This document shows, in pieces, positions 9,788 through 17,573 of a DNA stretch of 64,000 nucleotides (its first letter is position 1; each line of letters begins with the position of its first letter). The stretch covers positions 62,001 through 126,000 of the forward strand of contig NZ_JAAGLY010000017.1 in the NCBI RefSeq assembly GCF_010548375.1, written 5' to 3'. Made by a program: the position numbers and the translations under genes. The notes beneath the pieces are model-generated. The model made no database searches, had not been told where the DNA came from, and saw nothing but the letters and a program-made list of their open reading frames with translations. Origin of the DNA: Streptomyces sp. SID13726. GTDB lineage: Bacteria > Actinomycetota > Actinomycetes > Streptomycetales > Streptomycetaceae.

Positions 9788-10249
9788 GTGGCCACCTTGC
9801 TGATCGTCCATCACACGCCCTCGCCGAACTGCCAGGCGATGTTCGAAGCCGTCGTCTCCGGAGCGACGGCCCCGGAGATCGAGGACGTCCGGGTCGTACG
9901 GCGCGCCGCCCTGTCCGCCACCGCGTCGGACGTCCTGGAGGCGGACGGCTACCTGCTCGGCACCCCGGCCAACCTCGGCTACATGTCCGGCGCCCTCAAG
10001 CACTTCTTCGACCAGGTCTACTACCCGTGCCTCGACGAGACGCGAGGCCGTCCCTTCGGGTTCTACCTCCACGGCGGCAACGACGTCACCGGCGCCCGGC
10101 GCGGCATCGAGGCCATCACCACGGGGCTCGCCTGGCGGCAGGCGGCCTCACCGGTGACCGTCACGGGAGAGCCCGGCAAGGCCGACATCGAGGCGTGCTG
10201 GGAGCTGGGGGCGACCGTGGCGGCAGGGCTGATGGAGGAGGCGCCCTAG
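9788..10249 (+). CDS. flavodoxin-like / NAD(P)H-dependent oxidoreductase
   Basis: 153 aa from GTG 9788. It begins with the flavodoxin phosphate-binding pattern (LLIVHHTPSPNCQAM). GTPANLGYMSGALKHFFDQ is the FMN-contacting loop seen in NADPH-dependent FMN reductases and WrbA-like proteins. A GGND segment follows, and the end is a helical cap. It likely binds FMN and reduces small electrophiles or quinones in the cytoplasm; the substrate is unknown. It is convergent with the response regulator, with 19 bases between them. Confidence 0.8.
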   Translation: MATLLIVHHTPSPNCQAMFEAVVSGATAPEIEDVRVVRRAALSATASDVLEADGYLLGTPANLGYMSGALKHFFDQVYYPCLDETRGRPFGFYLHGGNDVTGARRGIEAITTGLAWRQAASPVTVTGEPGKADIEACWELGATVAAGLMEEAP

Positions 10250-10268
10250 GCTGATGGAGTAGATGCCC

Positions 10269-10976
10269 CTAGTAGGCGCCCTCCGCTGTGCCGCCCGGGG
10301 TGATCAGTCCGCTCTCGTAGGCGAGGACCACCGCCTGTACGCGGTCGCGCAGGTCCAGCTTCGACAGGATCCGGCCGACGTGCGTCTTCACCGTCGTCGG
10401 ACTGAGGAACAGCCGCTCCGCGAGCTCCGCGTTGCTCAGGCCCGTCGCCAGCAGCCGCAGCACCTCCAGCTCGCGCGGGGTCAGTCCGGACAGGTCGAGA
10501 TGCGGGGACACCGCGTGCAGGACCTCCTCCCGGTGCGCGAAGCGCTCGATCAGCCGCCGGGTGATCGTGGGCGCCAGCAGCGCGTCACCGGAGCGCACCA
10601 GCCGTACCGCGGCCACCAGATGTTCGGGGGTGACGTCCTTGAGCAGAAAGCCGCTGGCCCCCGCGGTGAGCGCGGCGTAGACGTAGTGGTCGAGGTCGTA
10701 CGTGGTCAGGATGATCACCCGGATCTCGCCCGCGATGTCCTCGGTGAGGATGCGCCGGGTGGCCTCGATGCCGTCCATGCCCGGCATCCGGATGTCCATC
10801 AGCACCACGTCGGGCCGGGTCCGCCGGACCGCGGCGACCGCCTCCGTCCCGTCGGCCGCCTCCGCGGTCACCTCGATGCCGTCAGCCGCGAGGATCATCC
10901 CGAAACCGGTCCGTACGAGGGCCTGGTCGTCGGCGATGACGGCCCGCAGTCTGTCGCCGCTCACGCCGTCAGCCAA
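10269..10976 (-). CDS. NarL/LuxR-family response regulator
   Basis: Receiver domain: acidic pair ADD (residues 15-17), phospho-acceptor Asp61 in VLMDIRMPGMDG, switch Thr in ILTTYD and Lys in FLLKDV. The C-terminal LuxR HTH has LTPRELEVLRLLATG and SPTTVKTHVGRILSKL. The preferred start is TTG 10976, with GGAGG 5 bases upstream, giving 235 aa; GTG 10964 and GTG 11045 are alternatives. It follows the sensor kinase gene on the same strand, and together they form a two-component system likely to control the divergent ABC transporter. Confidence 0.9.
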   Translation of the reverse strand: MADGVSGDRLRAVIADDQALVRTGFGMILAADGIEVTAEAADGTEAVAAVRRTRPDVVLMDIRMPGMDGIEATRRILTEDIAGEIRVIILTTYDLDHYVYAALTAGASGFLLKDVTPEHLVAAVRLVRSGDALLAPTITRRLIERFAHREEVLHAVSPHLDLSGLTPRELEVLRLLATGLSNAELAERLFLSPTTVKTHVGRILSKLDLRDRVQAVVLAYESGLITPGGTAEGAY

Positions 10977-11048
10977 GACGGCCTCCGTTCCTGTCGTCAA
11001 CCTGATGGGGTCCGCTGACCGGGCCGATTGCCGAGGCGCCCGCACCCT

Positions 11049-12344
11049 TCACCCCGTCCGCCACGGCACCTCCGCCCTGATCCGGAACCCCCCGGCCAGT
11101 GTCGGACCCGCCGTCAGCTCGCCGCCGTACACCGCGAGGCGTTCGCGCAGTCCGATCAGCCCGCGGCCGTTGCCGTCCGCCGGGGTGCCGTCCCGGGCCC
11201 CGCCGGTGTCCATGACCTCGATCTCCAGGCGGTCGCCGGTCCAGCCGACGGTGACGACGGCCTCGGCGCCCGGGGCGTGCTTGATGGTGTTGGTCAGGGC
11301 CTCCTGGACCACGCGGTAGGCCGTGAGGTCCACGCCGGGCGGCAGGGGCTCCGGGGGCAGGGAGACCGAGACGCCGACCGGTGTCCCCGCGGCCCGGACC
11401 CGGTCGACGAGGGACCCCAACTGCCCGAGCCCCGGCTGCGGTTCGAGTCCGTCGGCAGGGGAGTCGGGGCGGCCGGTGTCGGTGGCCGCCAACAGGCCCA
11501 TCACATGCCGGAGTTCGGACATCGCGGCCCGGCCCCCGGCCTCCACCGCGAGCAGCGCCTCCTTGGACCGCTCCGGGGCCGCGTCCATGACCTTGCGGGC
11601 GGCGCCCGCCTGGATGACCATCACGCTCACATTGTGGGTCACGACATCGTGCAACTCGGCGGCGATCCGGGCCCGTTCCTCCTCCACGGCCCTGCGGGTC
11701 TCCTCCTCGTGCGCCCGCTCGAGCGCCGCGAACAGGTCCCGGCTCGCCGCCAGCCGCCGCTGCCCGAACCGGACCACGCTGGCCAGCACCCCGGCCACCA
11801 GCAGCACCACCCCGGGACTCGACCAGCCGGGCAGCACCGGCTCCGTGGACCGGAAGGCGACCCCGGCCAGCACGGCGGCGACGACCAGCCCGGCCATCGC
11901 GCCCGCCCGGTGCCGGCTGTGCATGACCGCGGTGTACGTGCCGATCACACAGGTCAACACGTTGATCCAGGAGGCGTCGTCGCCGATGGCCAGCGCCGCG
12001 CCGAGCACCACCGCGAACACCGTCAGCGGATACCGCCGCCGGGCCGCCAGCGGCAGCGCCGACAGCACGACCAGGATCCAGGCCGCCGAGGACACCGGCT
12101 CCTCGATTCGCGCACCCGGCCCGGGTGGCCGGGGCGGCACCGGCGCCCCGTACTCGACCTGCGAGAGCCGCACCGGACCGTCGCCGGGGTAGCGGGCCGC
12201 CACCACGAGCGCGACCACCGTCAGCAGCACGGCGAGCAGCACGTCGAAGCGGACCGAACGCCGTGACAGCGCCGCGCCCTTGGCCTCCGGCCGCAGCGCG
12301 AGCCGCACCTGCCGACGCCATCCCCGCAGGTGTTCCGTCTCCAT
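11049..12344 (-). CDS. two-component sensor histidine kinase (HisKA_3)
   Basis: 431 aa from ATG 12344 (GTG 12350 also possible; neither has a clear ribosome site, so translation may be leaderless). There are about five or six membrane segments between residues 33 and 195, then a helical linker with the HisKA_3 phospho-acceptor His232 in AAELHDVVTHNVS. The HATPase_c N-box follows (VVQEALTNTIKHA), with the G-box GRGLIGLRERL near the end. It is the NarL-class kinase partner of the downstream response regulator and is divergent from the ABC ATPase gene. This kinase/regulator/ABC arrangement is common in Gram-positive bacteria for sensing and exporting envelope-active compounds. Confidence 0.9.
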   Translation of the reverse strand: METEHLRGWRRQVRLALRPEAKGAALSRRSVRFDVLLAVLLTVVALVVAARYPGDGPVRLSQVEYGAPVPPRPPGPGARIEEPVSSAAWILVVLSALPLAARRRYPLTVFAVVLGAALAIGDDASWINVLTCVIGTYTAVMHSRHRAGAMAGLVVAAVLAGVAFRSTEPVLPGWSSPGVVLLVAGVLASVVRFGQRRLAASRDLFAALERAHEEETRRAVEEERARIAAELHDVVTHNVSVMVIQAGAARKVMDAAPERSKEALLAVEAGGRAAMSELRHVMGLLAATDTGRPDSPADGLEPQPGLGQLGSLVDRVRAAGTPVGVSVSLPPEPLPPGVDLTAYRVVQEALTNTIKHAPGAEAVVTVGWTGDRLEIEVMDTGGARDGTPADGNGRGLIGLRERLAVYGGELTAGPTLAGGFRIRAEVPWRTG

Positions 12345-12563
12345 GCGCACATTGTCGCGGCCGACCGGCCCGCCGCGCGTCCCTCCGTGCGACCTGTGCC
12401 CCCTCCGCCGGACGTACTCCGCTGGGATGACCCCGGCGACGGGTCCTCCGTCCGGAGGGCCGCATCTCGGTGCCCCGGCCGACGCGCCCGCACCCCGCGC
12501 GTCCGTACCTTCGCCACGCCGGCTCGGACACCACCGAAGAGACCGTCCAGAAGGGCAGTTCCC

Positions 12564-13256
12564 ATGACTCAAGTGATCGAACTGAAGGGCGTGGCCAAGC
12601 GCTACGACAACGCCGGCGCCCCCGCGCTCGGACCGCTCGACCTCTCCGTCGCCCAGGGCGAGGCCCTCGCCGTGACCGGACCCTCCGGCAGCGGCAAGTC
12701 CACACTGCTCAACCTCGTCGCCGGACTCGACAAGCCGACCGAGGGGACCGTGACCGTCGCCGGGCAGCGGGTCGAACGGCTCGGCGAGCACGCCCTGGCC
12801 AAGTTCCGCCGCGAACGCGTCGGCATGGTCTTCCAGTTCTTCAATCTCCTCGACGACCTCACCGTCGTGGACAACATCCAGCTGCCCGCCCAGCTCACCG
12901 GCACCTCGCGGCGCACCGCCGAGACCCGCGCCCGTGAACTGATGGAGGTGCTCGGCATCCAGAAGCACGCCCGCGCCTATCCGGGCCGCCTGTCCGGCGG
13001 CGAGCGCCAACGCGTCGCCGTCGCAAGGGCGTTGGTGAACCGGCCCGCGCTGCTGCTGGCCGACGAACCGACCGGCGCCCTCGACCGGGCCTCGGGCCAG
13101 GACGTCCGGGAACTCCTCGTCGACCTGCACCGCGGCGGACAGACCATCGTGCTCGTCACCCACGACCCGGCCCTCGCCGAGGCCTGCGCGAGCCGTACCA
13201 TCCACCTCGTCGACGGCCATGTCTCCCTCGACTCCCGCGCGGAGGCCGTGCGATGA
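12564..13256 (+). CDS. ABC transporter ATP-binding protein (MacB/LolD type)
   Basis: 230 aa from ATG 12564. Walker A GPSGSGKST, Q-loop FQFFNLL, signature LSGGERQRVAVARAL, Walker B LLLADEP, D-loop GALD and H-loop THD are all present, so it should hydrolyse ATP. Length and motif spacing fit the LolD/MacB-type ATPases that work with FtsX-like permeases. The next gene is such a permease and overlaps it by 4 bases (ATGA), indicating translational coupling. The likely role is export or envelope mechanotransmission rather than uptake, since no binding protein is encoded. Confidence 0.93.
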   Translation: MTQVIELKGVAKRYDNAGAPALGPLDLSVAQGEALAVTGPSGSGKSTLLNLVAGLDKPTEGTVTVAGQRVERLGEHALAKFRRERVGMVFQFFNLLDDLTVVDNIQLPAQLTGTSRRTAETRARELMEVLGIQKHARAYPGRLSGGERQRVAVARALVNRPALLLADEPTGALDRASGQDVRELLVDLHRGGQTIVLVTHDPALAEACASRTIHLVDGHVSLDSRAEAVR

Positions 13257-15601
13257 CCGGACCGCTCGTCCGCGTGGTGCGCTCCGGGGTGGGCCGGCGC
13301 CGGGTGCAGACCGTCGTCATCGCGAACGCCACGATGATGGCCGTGGCGGCGGCCGTCGTCGCCGGCTCGCTCATGGTCGTCTCGAACGCCCCGTTCGACC
13401 ACGCCTTCGCCCAGCAGAACGGCGCCCACATCACCGCCCAGTACGACCCGGCCGAGGTCACCGCCGCGCACCTCGCGGCGACGGGGCGGTCGGACGGTGT
13501 CACGGCGAGCGCGGGGCCGTATCCGAGCGCGATCGTCGAGGCGACCGACGCGCAGGGCGGCCGGCCCCCGGCCATGACCCTGGTCGGACGCACGGGCCCG
13601 CACGCGGCCGTGGACGACCTGGACCTGACCTCGGGACGCTGGGTGAAGGGGCCGGGCGAGATCGTGCTCAGCTCCTCCTTCGCGGGCCCGGCGTTCGCAC
13701 TGGGCGACACCCTGACCGTCTCCGGCACGACGCTCACCGTCGTCGGCTTCGCCACCTCGGCCAGCGAGACCGCCGAGGCCTGGGCGACTCCCGCCCAGGT
13801 CAGGGCGCTCGCCTCGAAGGAGGCCCCGCTCACCAGCCAGATGCTCTACCGCTTCGACTCGGCGGACACGAAGGGCCAGATCGCCGCGGACCGCGCGAAA
13901 CTCGCCGCCGCCGTGCCCTCCGGAGCGCTCCTCGGCATCCAGTCCTACCTCGACACCAAGCGCGCCGCCGACCAGGGGGCCGCCCCGACCATCCCGTTCC
14001 TGATCGCCTTCGGCGTCCTCGGGATCGTCATGTCGGTGATCATCGTCGGCAGTGTCATCAGCGGCGCGGTCGGCACCAGCCTGCGCAGGATCGGCATCCT
14101 CAAGGCCATCGGCTTCACCCCGCGCGAGGTCGTCGGCGCCTACGTCGCCCAGGCGCTCGTCCCCGCGGGTGTCGGCATCGCGCTCGGGGTCGTCCTCGGC
14201 AACCTGCTGGCCGTACCGCTCCTCGACGACACCGAACAGGCCTACGGCACCGCCAGTTTGTCGGTCGCCTGGTGGGTGGACGTCGTGGTCCCCGCCGGCG
14301 CCCTGCTGGTCGTCGGGACCGCCGCCCTGGTCCCCGCGCTGCGCGCCGGACGGCTGCGGACCGTCGAGGCCATCGCCGTCGGCCGGGCCCCGCGCACCGG
14401 ACGCGGCCAGTGGGCGCACCGCGCGGCCGGCCGCCTGCCGTTGCCGCGGGCCGTGACCTACGGCCTCGCCAGCCCCTTCGCACATCCGGTCCGTACGCTC
14501 GCGATGCTGCTCGCCGTGGCCTTCGGCACCATCGCGGCGACCTTCGCCGTCGGCCTCACCTCCTCGCTGAACGAGGTCAGTGCGGCCCAGGACCCCGAGA
14601 ACCACTCCGCCGTCACCGTTTTCGGCGGCGGCCCCTCGGTCACACGCGGCGAACACGTCCCCGCACCGGGCACGACCGAGCCCGAACCGGCCGACCCCGC
14701 ACAGGTGAAGGCCGCCATCGACGCCCAGTCCGGCACCGCCTCGTACTACGGCAAGACCCGGGAGGACGCCACGGTGGCGGGGGTCTCGGGAGGCGTCCAG
14801 GCCACCCTCTACGAGGGCGACTCGAGCCCCGGCGCCTACGCCATGATCTCCGGGCACTGGCTCACCGGCGCGGGCCAGGTCGTGGTGCCCGGCCGGTTCC
14901 TGGAGACCACCGGCACCGAGGTCGGTGACACCGTCCGCGTGACGGTGGGCAAGGAGACGGCGGCACTGCGGATCGTCGGCGAGGCCTTCGACACCTCGGA
15001 CGACGAACTGGAGATCCAGGCGAGCCTCGCCGACTTCCCCGCGACCGGGCCCCACGTGTTCATGATCGACGTGAAGCCGGGCGTCTCCGCGCCCGAGTAC
15101 GCCGCCGCGCTCGCCGCGAAGCTCCAGCCCCTCGGCGCCGACGCCCAGGCCAACTCCGCCTCCCAGCAGGACAACTTCGTGCTCATCCTCAACACCATGG
15201 CCGCGCTCCTGACCCTCATGCTCGTCTCCGTCGCCGGACTCGGCGTGCTCAACTCCGTCGTCCTGGACACCCGCGAGCGCGTCCACGACCTGGGCGTCTG
15301 CAAGGCCCTCGGCATGTCCCCGCGGCAGACCGTGAGCCTCGTCCTCGCCTCCGTCGCCGCCATCGGCGTCTTCGGCGGCCTGGTCGGAGTGCCCGCCGGA
15401 TACGCGCTGCACGGGTTCGTGCTCCCGGTGATGGGACACGCGGCGGGCACCGAACTGCCGAAGTCCTTCATCGACGTGTACGACACCCCGCAACTGCTCC
15501 TGCTGGGCCTCGCCGGTGTCGTCATCGCCCTGCTGGGCGCGCTGCTCCCGGCCGGCTGGGCGGCGCGGACGCGCACGGCCACGGCCCTGCGCACCGAGTA
15601 G
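13253..15601 (+). CDS. FtsX-like ABC permease
   Basis: 782 aa, overlapping the ATPase gene by 4 bases. Layout: a membrane segment at residues ~25-45, a large extracytoplasmic domain, three membrane segments at ~245-370 (first FtsX domain, containing GILKAIGFTPREVVGAYV), one near 420, a second large outer domain, and three at the C-terminus (second FtsX domain, with GVCKALGMSPRQTVSLVLAS). Two FtsX domains in one chain is the usual form in actinobacterial MacB-like exporters. It likely works as a dimeric exporter with the preceding ATPase, under control of the divergent two-component system. Confidence 0.9.
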   Translation: MTGPLVRVVRSGVGRRRVQTVVIANATMMAVAAAVVAGSLMVVSNAPFDHAFAQQNGAHITAQYDPAEVTAAHLAATGRSDGVTASAGPYPSAIVEATDAQGGRPPAMTLVGRTGPHAAVDDLDLTSGRWVKGPGEIVLSSSFAGPAFALGDTLTVSGTTLTVVGFATSASETAEAWATPAQVRALASKEAPLTSQMLYRFDSADTKGQIAADRAKLAAAVPSGALLGIQSYLDTKRAADQGAAPTIPFLIAFGVLGIVMSVIIVGSVISGAVGTSLRRIGILKAIGFTPREVVGAYVAQALVPAGVGIALGVVLGNLLAVPLLDDTEQAYGTASLSVAWWVDVVVPAGALLVVGTAALVPALRAGRLRTVEAIAVGRAPRTGRGQWAHRAAGRLPLPRAVTYGLASPFAHPVRTLAMLLAVAFGTIAATFAVGLTSSLNEVSAAQDPENHSAVTVFGGGPSVTRGEHVPAPGTTEPEPADPAQVKAAIDAQSGTASYYGKTREDATVAGVSGGVQATLYEGDSSPGAYAMISGHWLTGAGQVVVPGRFLETTGTEVGDTVRVTVGKETAALRIVGEAFDTSDDELEIQASLADFPATGPHVFMIDVKPGVSAPEYAAALAAKLQPLGADAQANSASQQDNFVLILNTMAALLTLMLVSVAGLGVLNSVVLDTRERVHDLGVCKALGMSPRQTVSLVLASVAAIGVFGGLVGVPAGYALHGFVLPVMGHAAGTELPKSFIDVYDTPQLLLLGLAGVVIALLGALLPAGWAARTRTATALRTE

Positions 15602-15610
15602 AGACGCGGC

Positions 15611-16780
15611 TCACCCCTCGCCGCGCAGACCGACGACCAGGTCGCGGGGGAGACCATGGGTGTCGTGGAGGTAGCCGTAGTCCTCCTCGCTCAGCGGCCC
15701 CCGGAACCGCGGCCCGGACAGCAGCCGTACGCCACGCTCCAGCAGCCGGTCGAACCGGTGCTCCTCCTCCAGCAGCACGTCACGGACCTGCTCGGTCCCG
15801 CAGGTGAGCTCGAAGTGGTCCAGGGTGTGCCGGAGGAGTTCCACCGGCAGGTCGCCGAGGGTGCGGGTCGGGTCGTCGCGCCGCAGGACGGTGAGCAGCC
15901 GGCGGACGATCCGGCGCAGGACGTATCCGCGCCCGGTGTTGGACGGCCGGACCCCGTCGCCGATGACGACGACGGCGGAGCGCAGATGGTCGCTGACCAG
16001 TCGCAGCGACGGCTCGTCCAGCTCCCACAGGGGTGGCAGCAGCCGCCTCCAGGGCTCGAACAGGTCGGTGTCGTAGACCGATTCGCGGCCCTGGAGGACG
16101 GTGAGCAGACGCTCAAGCCCCATGCCGGTGTCGATGGAGGGCTGCTCCAGGGGCCGGAGGGAGCCGTCCCGGTGGCGCCGGTAGCGCATGGATACGTGGT
16201 TCCAGACCTCCACCCAGCGCGGGTCGGAACCGGGGGTGCCCTGCGGCGGGGTCCGGCCGGTCCACACGAAGATCTCCGAGTCGGGGCCGCACGGGCCCAC
16301 GGGGCCGTTGGACCACCAGTTGTCCTCCCGCGTGATCTCCACGGGCACCCCCAACTCCTCCCAGGTGCGCAGGGATTCGAGGTCGGGGCCGAGCTGTCCG
16401 TCGCCGCCGAAGACGGTGACGTGGAGCCGGTCGTGCGGGATGCCGAAGCCGTCGCGGAGGAGTTCGTACCCCCAACTGAGACTCCGTGAGTGCCCGTAGT
16501 CGCCGAGCGACCAGGAGCCGAGCATCTCGAACACCGTCAGATGCGTGGAGTCCCCGACCTCGTCGAGATCGGTCGTGCGCAGACAGCGCTGAACGTCGAC
16601 CAGACGCCGGCCGTCGGGATGGGGGCGGCCCTCCAGGTACGGCGTGAGCGGGTGCATGCCCGAGGTGGTGAACAGCACCGGGTCCCCGGGCGGCGACAGC
16701 AGGGTGCCGCCCGTGATCAGGTGGTGGCCGCGCTCGCGGTAGAAGTCGGTGAAGAGGCGGACGGTCCGGTCCGTGTCCAT
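15611..16780 (-). CDS. alanyl-tRNA-synthetase-like protein, catalytic part only
   Basis: 389 aa from ATG 16780 (AAGGA 8 bases upstream), less than half the length of a full AlaRS (~880 aa). It keeps the class II core: the N-terminal FTDFYRERGHH and FTTSGMHPLTPYLEG, the Cys-containing VQRCLRTTDLDEVGDSTHLT, motif 2-like FEMLGSWSLGDY, GPCGPDSEI, and motif 3 DTGMGLERL. Part of the tRNA-binding helical region follows (NTGRGYVLRRIVRRL). It then ends before the editing and C-Ala domains. Such a protein could aminoacylate tRNA-Ala without proofreading, make alanyl-adenylate for another purpose, or give resistance to an AlaRS inhibitor. The leader upstream suggests alanine-dependent control. It is convergent with the permease gene, 9 bases away. 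Confidence 0.85.
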   Translation of the reverse strand: MDTDRTVRLFTDFYRERGHHLITGGTLLSPPGDPVLFTTSGMHPLTPYLEGRPHPDGRRLVDVQRCLRTTDLDEVGDSTHLTVFEMLGSWSLGDYGHSRSLSWGYELLRDGFGIPHDRLHVTVFGGDGQLGPDLESLRTWEELGVPVEITREDNWWSNGPVGPCGPDSEIFVWTGRTPPQGTPGSDPRWVEVWNHVSMRYRRHRDGSLRPLEQPSIDTGMGLERLLTVLQGRESVYDTDLFEPWRRLLPPLWELDEPSLRLVSDHLRSAVVVIGDGVRPSNTGRGYVLRRIVRRLLTVLRRDDPTRTLGDLPVELLRHTLDHFELTCGTEQVRDVLLEEEHRFDRLLERGVRLLSGPRFRGPLSEEDYGYLHDTHGLPRDLVVGLRGEG

Positions 16781-16806
16781 GGCGGTGGTCCTTCGGTCTG
16801 GTGGGA

Positions 16807-16867
16807 CCGGAAACGACCGCGCGGACGGAGGAGGATCGGAAGCCCCGCACCGGCGGTCCGTTTCCGG
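16807..16867 (-). promoter_or_regulatory. downstream hairpin of the putative alanine attenuator
   Basis: On the plus strand CCGGAAACGACCGC (16807-16820) is complementary to 16853-16867 apart from one bulged base (16858), giving a 14-bp stem around a 32-base loop. On the minus strand the structure lies 26 bases before the AlaRS-like start and 22 bases after the leader-peptide stop. No U-run follows. A GGTCC/GGACC pairing that covers the AAGGA ribosome site is possible in competition with it. Confidence 0.5.
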
Positions 16868-16889
16868 CCGCCGGGGGGAGTGGGTGAGG

Positions 16890-16958
16890 TCAGGCGTCGG
16901 CAGCCGGCGAGCTGGTCGCTCGCGCGGCTGCGGTGTGGGTACGACTGAAGACCTTCAT
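16890..16958 (-). CDS. Ala-rich leader peptide (22 aa), putative attenuator
   Basis: ATG at 16958 opens MKVFSRTHTAAARATSSP, followed by AADA and a TGA stop: 7 of 22 residues are Ala. All Ala codons except the last lie in or beside a hairpin formed by 16900-16905 with 16926-16931 and 16907-16912 with 16918-16923 (6+6 bp, 5-base loop). No ribosome site precedes the ATG. Instead a -10 hexamer ends 7 bases before it, so the message would be leaderless. A second long hairpin follows, then the AlaRS-like gene. A cluster of codons for the cognate amino acid ahead of alternative hairpins is the classical design for ribosome-mediated attenuation. This is inferred from layout; peptide synthesis is unproven. 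Confidence 0.5.
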   Translation of the reverse strand: MKVFSRTHTAAARATSSPAADA

Positions 16959-16965
16959 GCGCTCA

Positions 16966-16995
16966 ACGGTACGCGCGGGGCTCCCGGCCCGTCAC
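16966..16995 (-). promoter_or_regulatory. promoter for leader peptide and AlaRS-like gene
   Basis: On the minus strand: -35 GTGACG (16990-16995), an 18-base spacer, -10 TACCGT (16966-16971), and 7 bases to the ATG at 16958. This matches the Streptomyces sigma-HrdB pattern and the spacing of leaderless actinobacterial transcripts. The -35 overlaps the ANTAR gene stop codon. Confidence 0.5.
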
Positions 16996-17363
16996 TCCGA
17001 TTTCCGGGGCAGGACACCCTCGTACCCCGTGCACCACTGCTCCTGCCGCACCACACCCCGGCCCCCGTGCAGCGCGTGCGCCTCGACCAGCGCCATCCGC
17101 AGGGCCGGGCGGATCTCCGCGGGCAGGCTGCCGAGGCCCGGCCAGTGCACCACGTGCAGGGCGACGTCCCGCAGCTTGGTGTTGGTGCGCTGGGACACCG
17201 TCTTCAGCACCTCCCACCCCTGCTCGGGACGGAGACCGCTGACCGCGACGACGACACCGATGGCCTGGTCCACCACGGCGTGCGAGACGAGGGCCTGACG
17301 GAGCTGGGTGATCTCCCCCTGAAGCTCTTCGATCTTCTCAACCAGCTCTTCGCGTCGCGTCAT
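16992..17363 (-). CDS. ANTAR-domain RNA-binding regulator
   Basis: 123 aa from ATG 17363. An N-terminal coiled coil (residues ~5-25, ELVEKIEELQGEITQLRQAL) leads into an ANTAR domain (SHAVVDQAIGVVVAVSGL, EQGWEVLKTVSQRTNTKLRDVA). Such domains are known to bind paired RNA hairpins and block transcription termination. There is no receiver, PAS or GAF domain, so the input is unclear; the coiled coil may mediate dimerisation. The ~50 residues after the ANTAR core are not recognised. The next gene on this strand is the AlaRS-like gene with its structured leader, which makes a functional link conceivable but unproven. It is divergent from the AraC regulator. Confidence 0.85.
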   Translation of the reverse strand: MTRREELVEKIEELQGEITQLRQALVSHAVVDQAIGVVVAVSGLRPEQGWEVLKTVSQRTNTKLRDVALHVVHWPGLGSLPAEIRPALRMALVEAHALHGGRGVVRQEQWCTGYEGVLPRKSE

Positions 17364-17573
17364 GCACAGCCCATCGCCCTCTCCCCCTGCCGCACGCCGA
17401 CTCCAGCGGTCGCCGCCCCTCCACCCTGGACGCCGCGGTCCACCGGCCACGAGCCACTGGACGCACACCTCGCCACCTGCAAGGACAGAAAACGAAGCGT
17501 GAGCACACAGAATCGTCACATTCGCGGGTACGTTGCCGAAGAAGCCGAGAAAGAAAGGAAGGAACTGGCCGCC

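Noticed and set aside
12977..15493. Long minus-strand frame opposite the FtsX permease
   Set aside because: Gly/Asp/His-rich shadow of the permease gene with no domain or ribosome site.
16749..17573. Upstream extension of the AraC frame to 16749
   Set aside because: It would cross the AlaRS-like start, the leader and the whole ANTAR gene; the ATG at 17574 has a strong ribosome site and starts the conserved domain.
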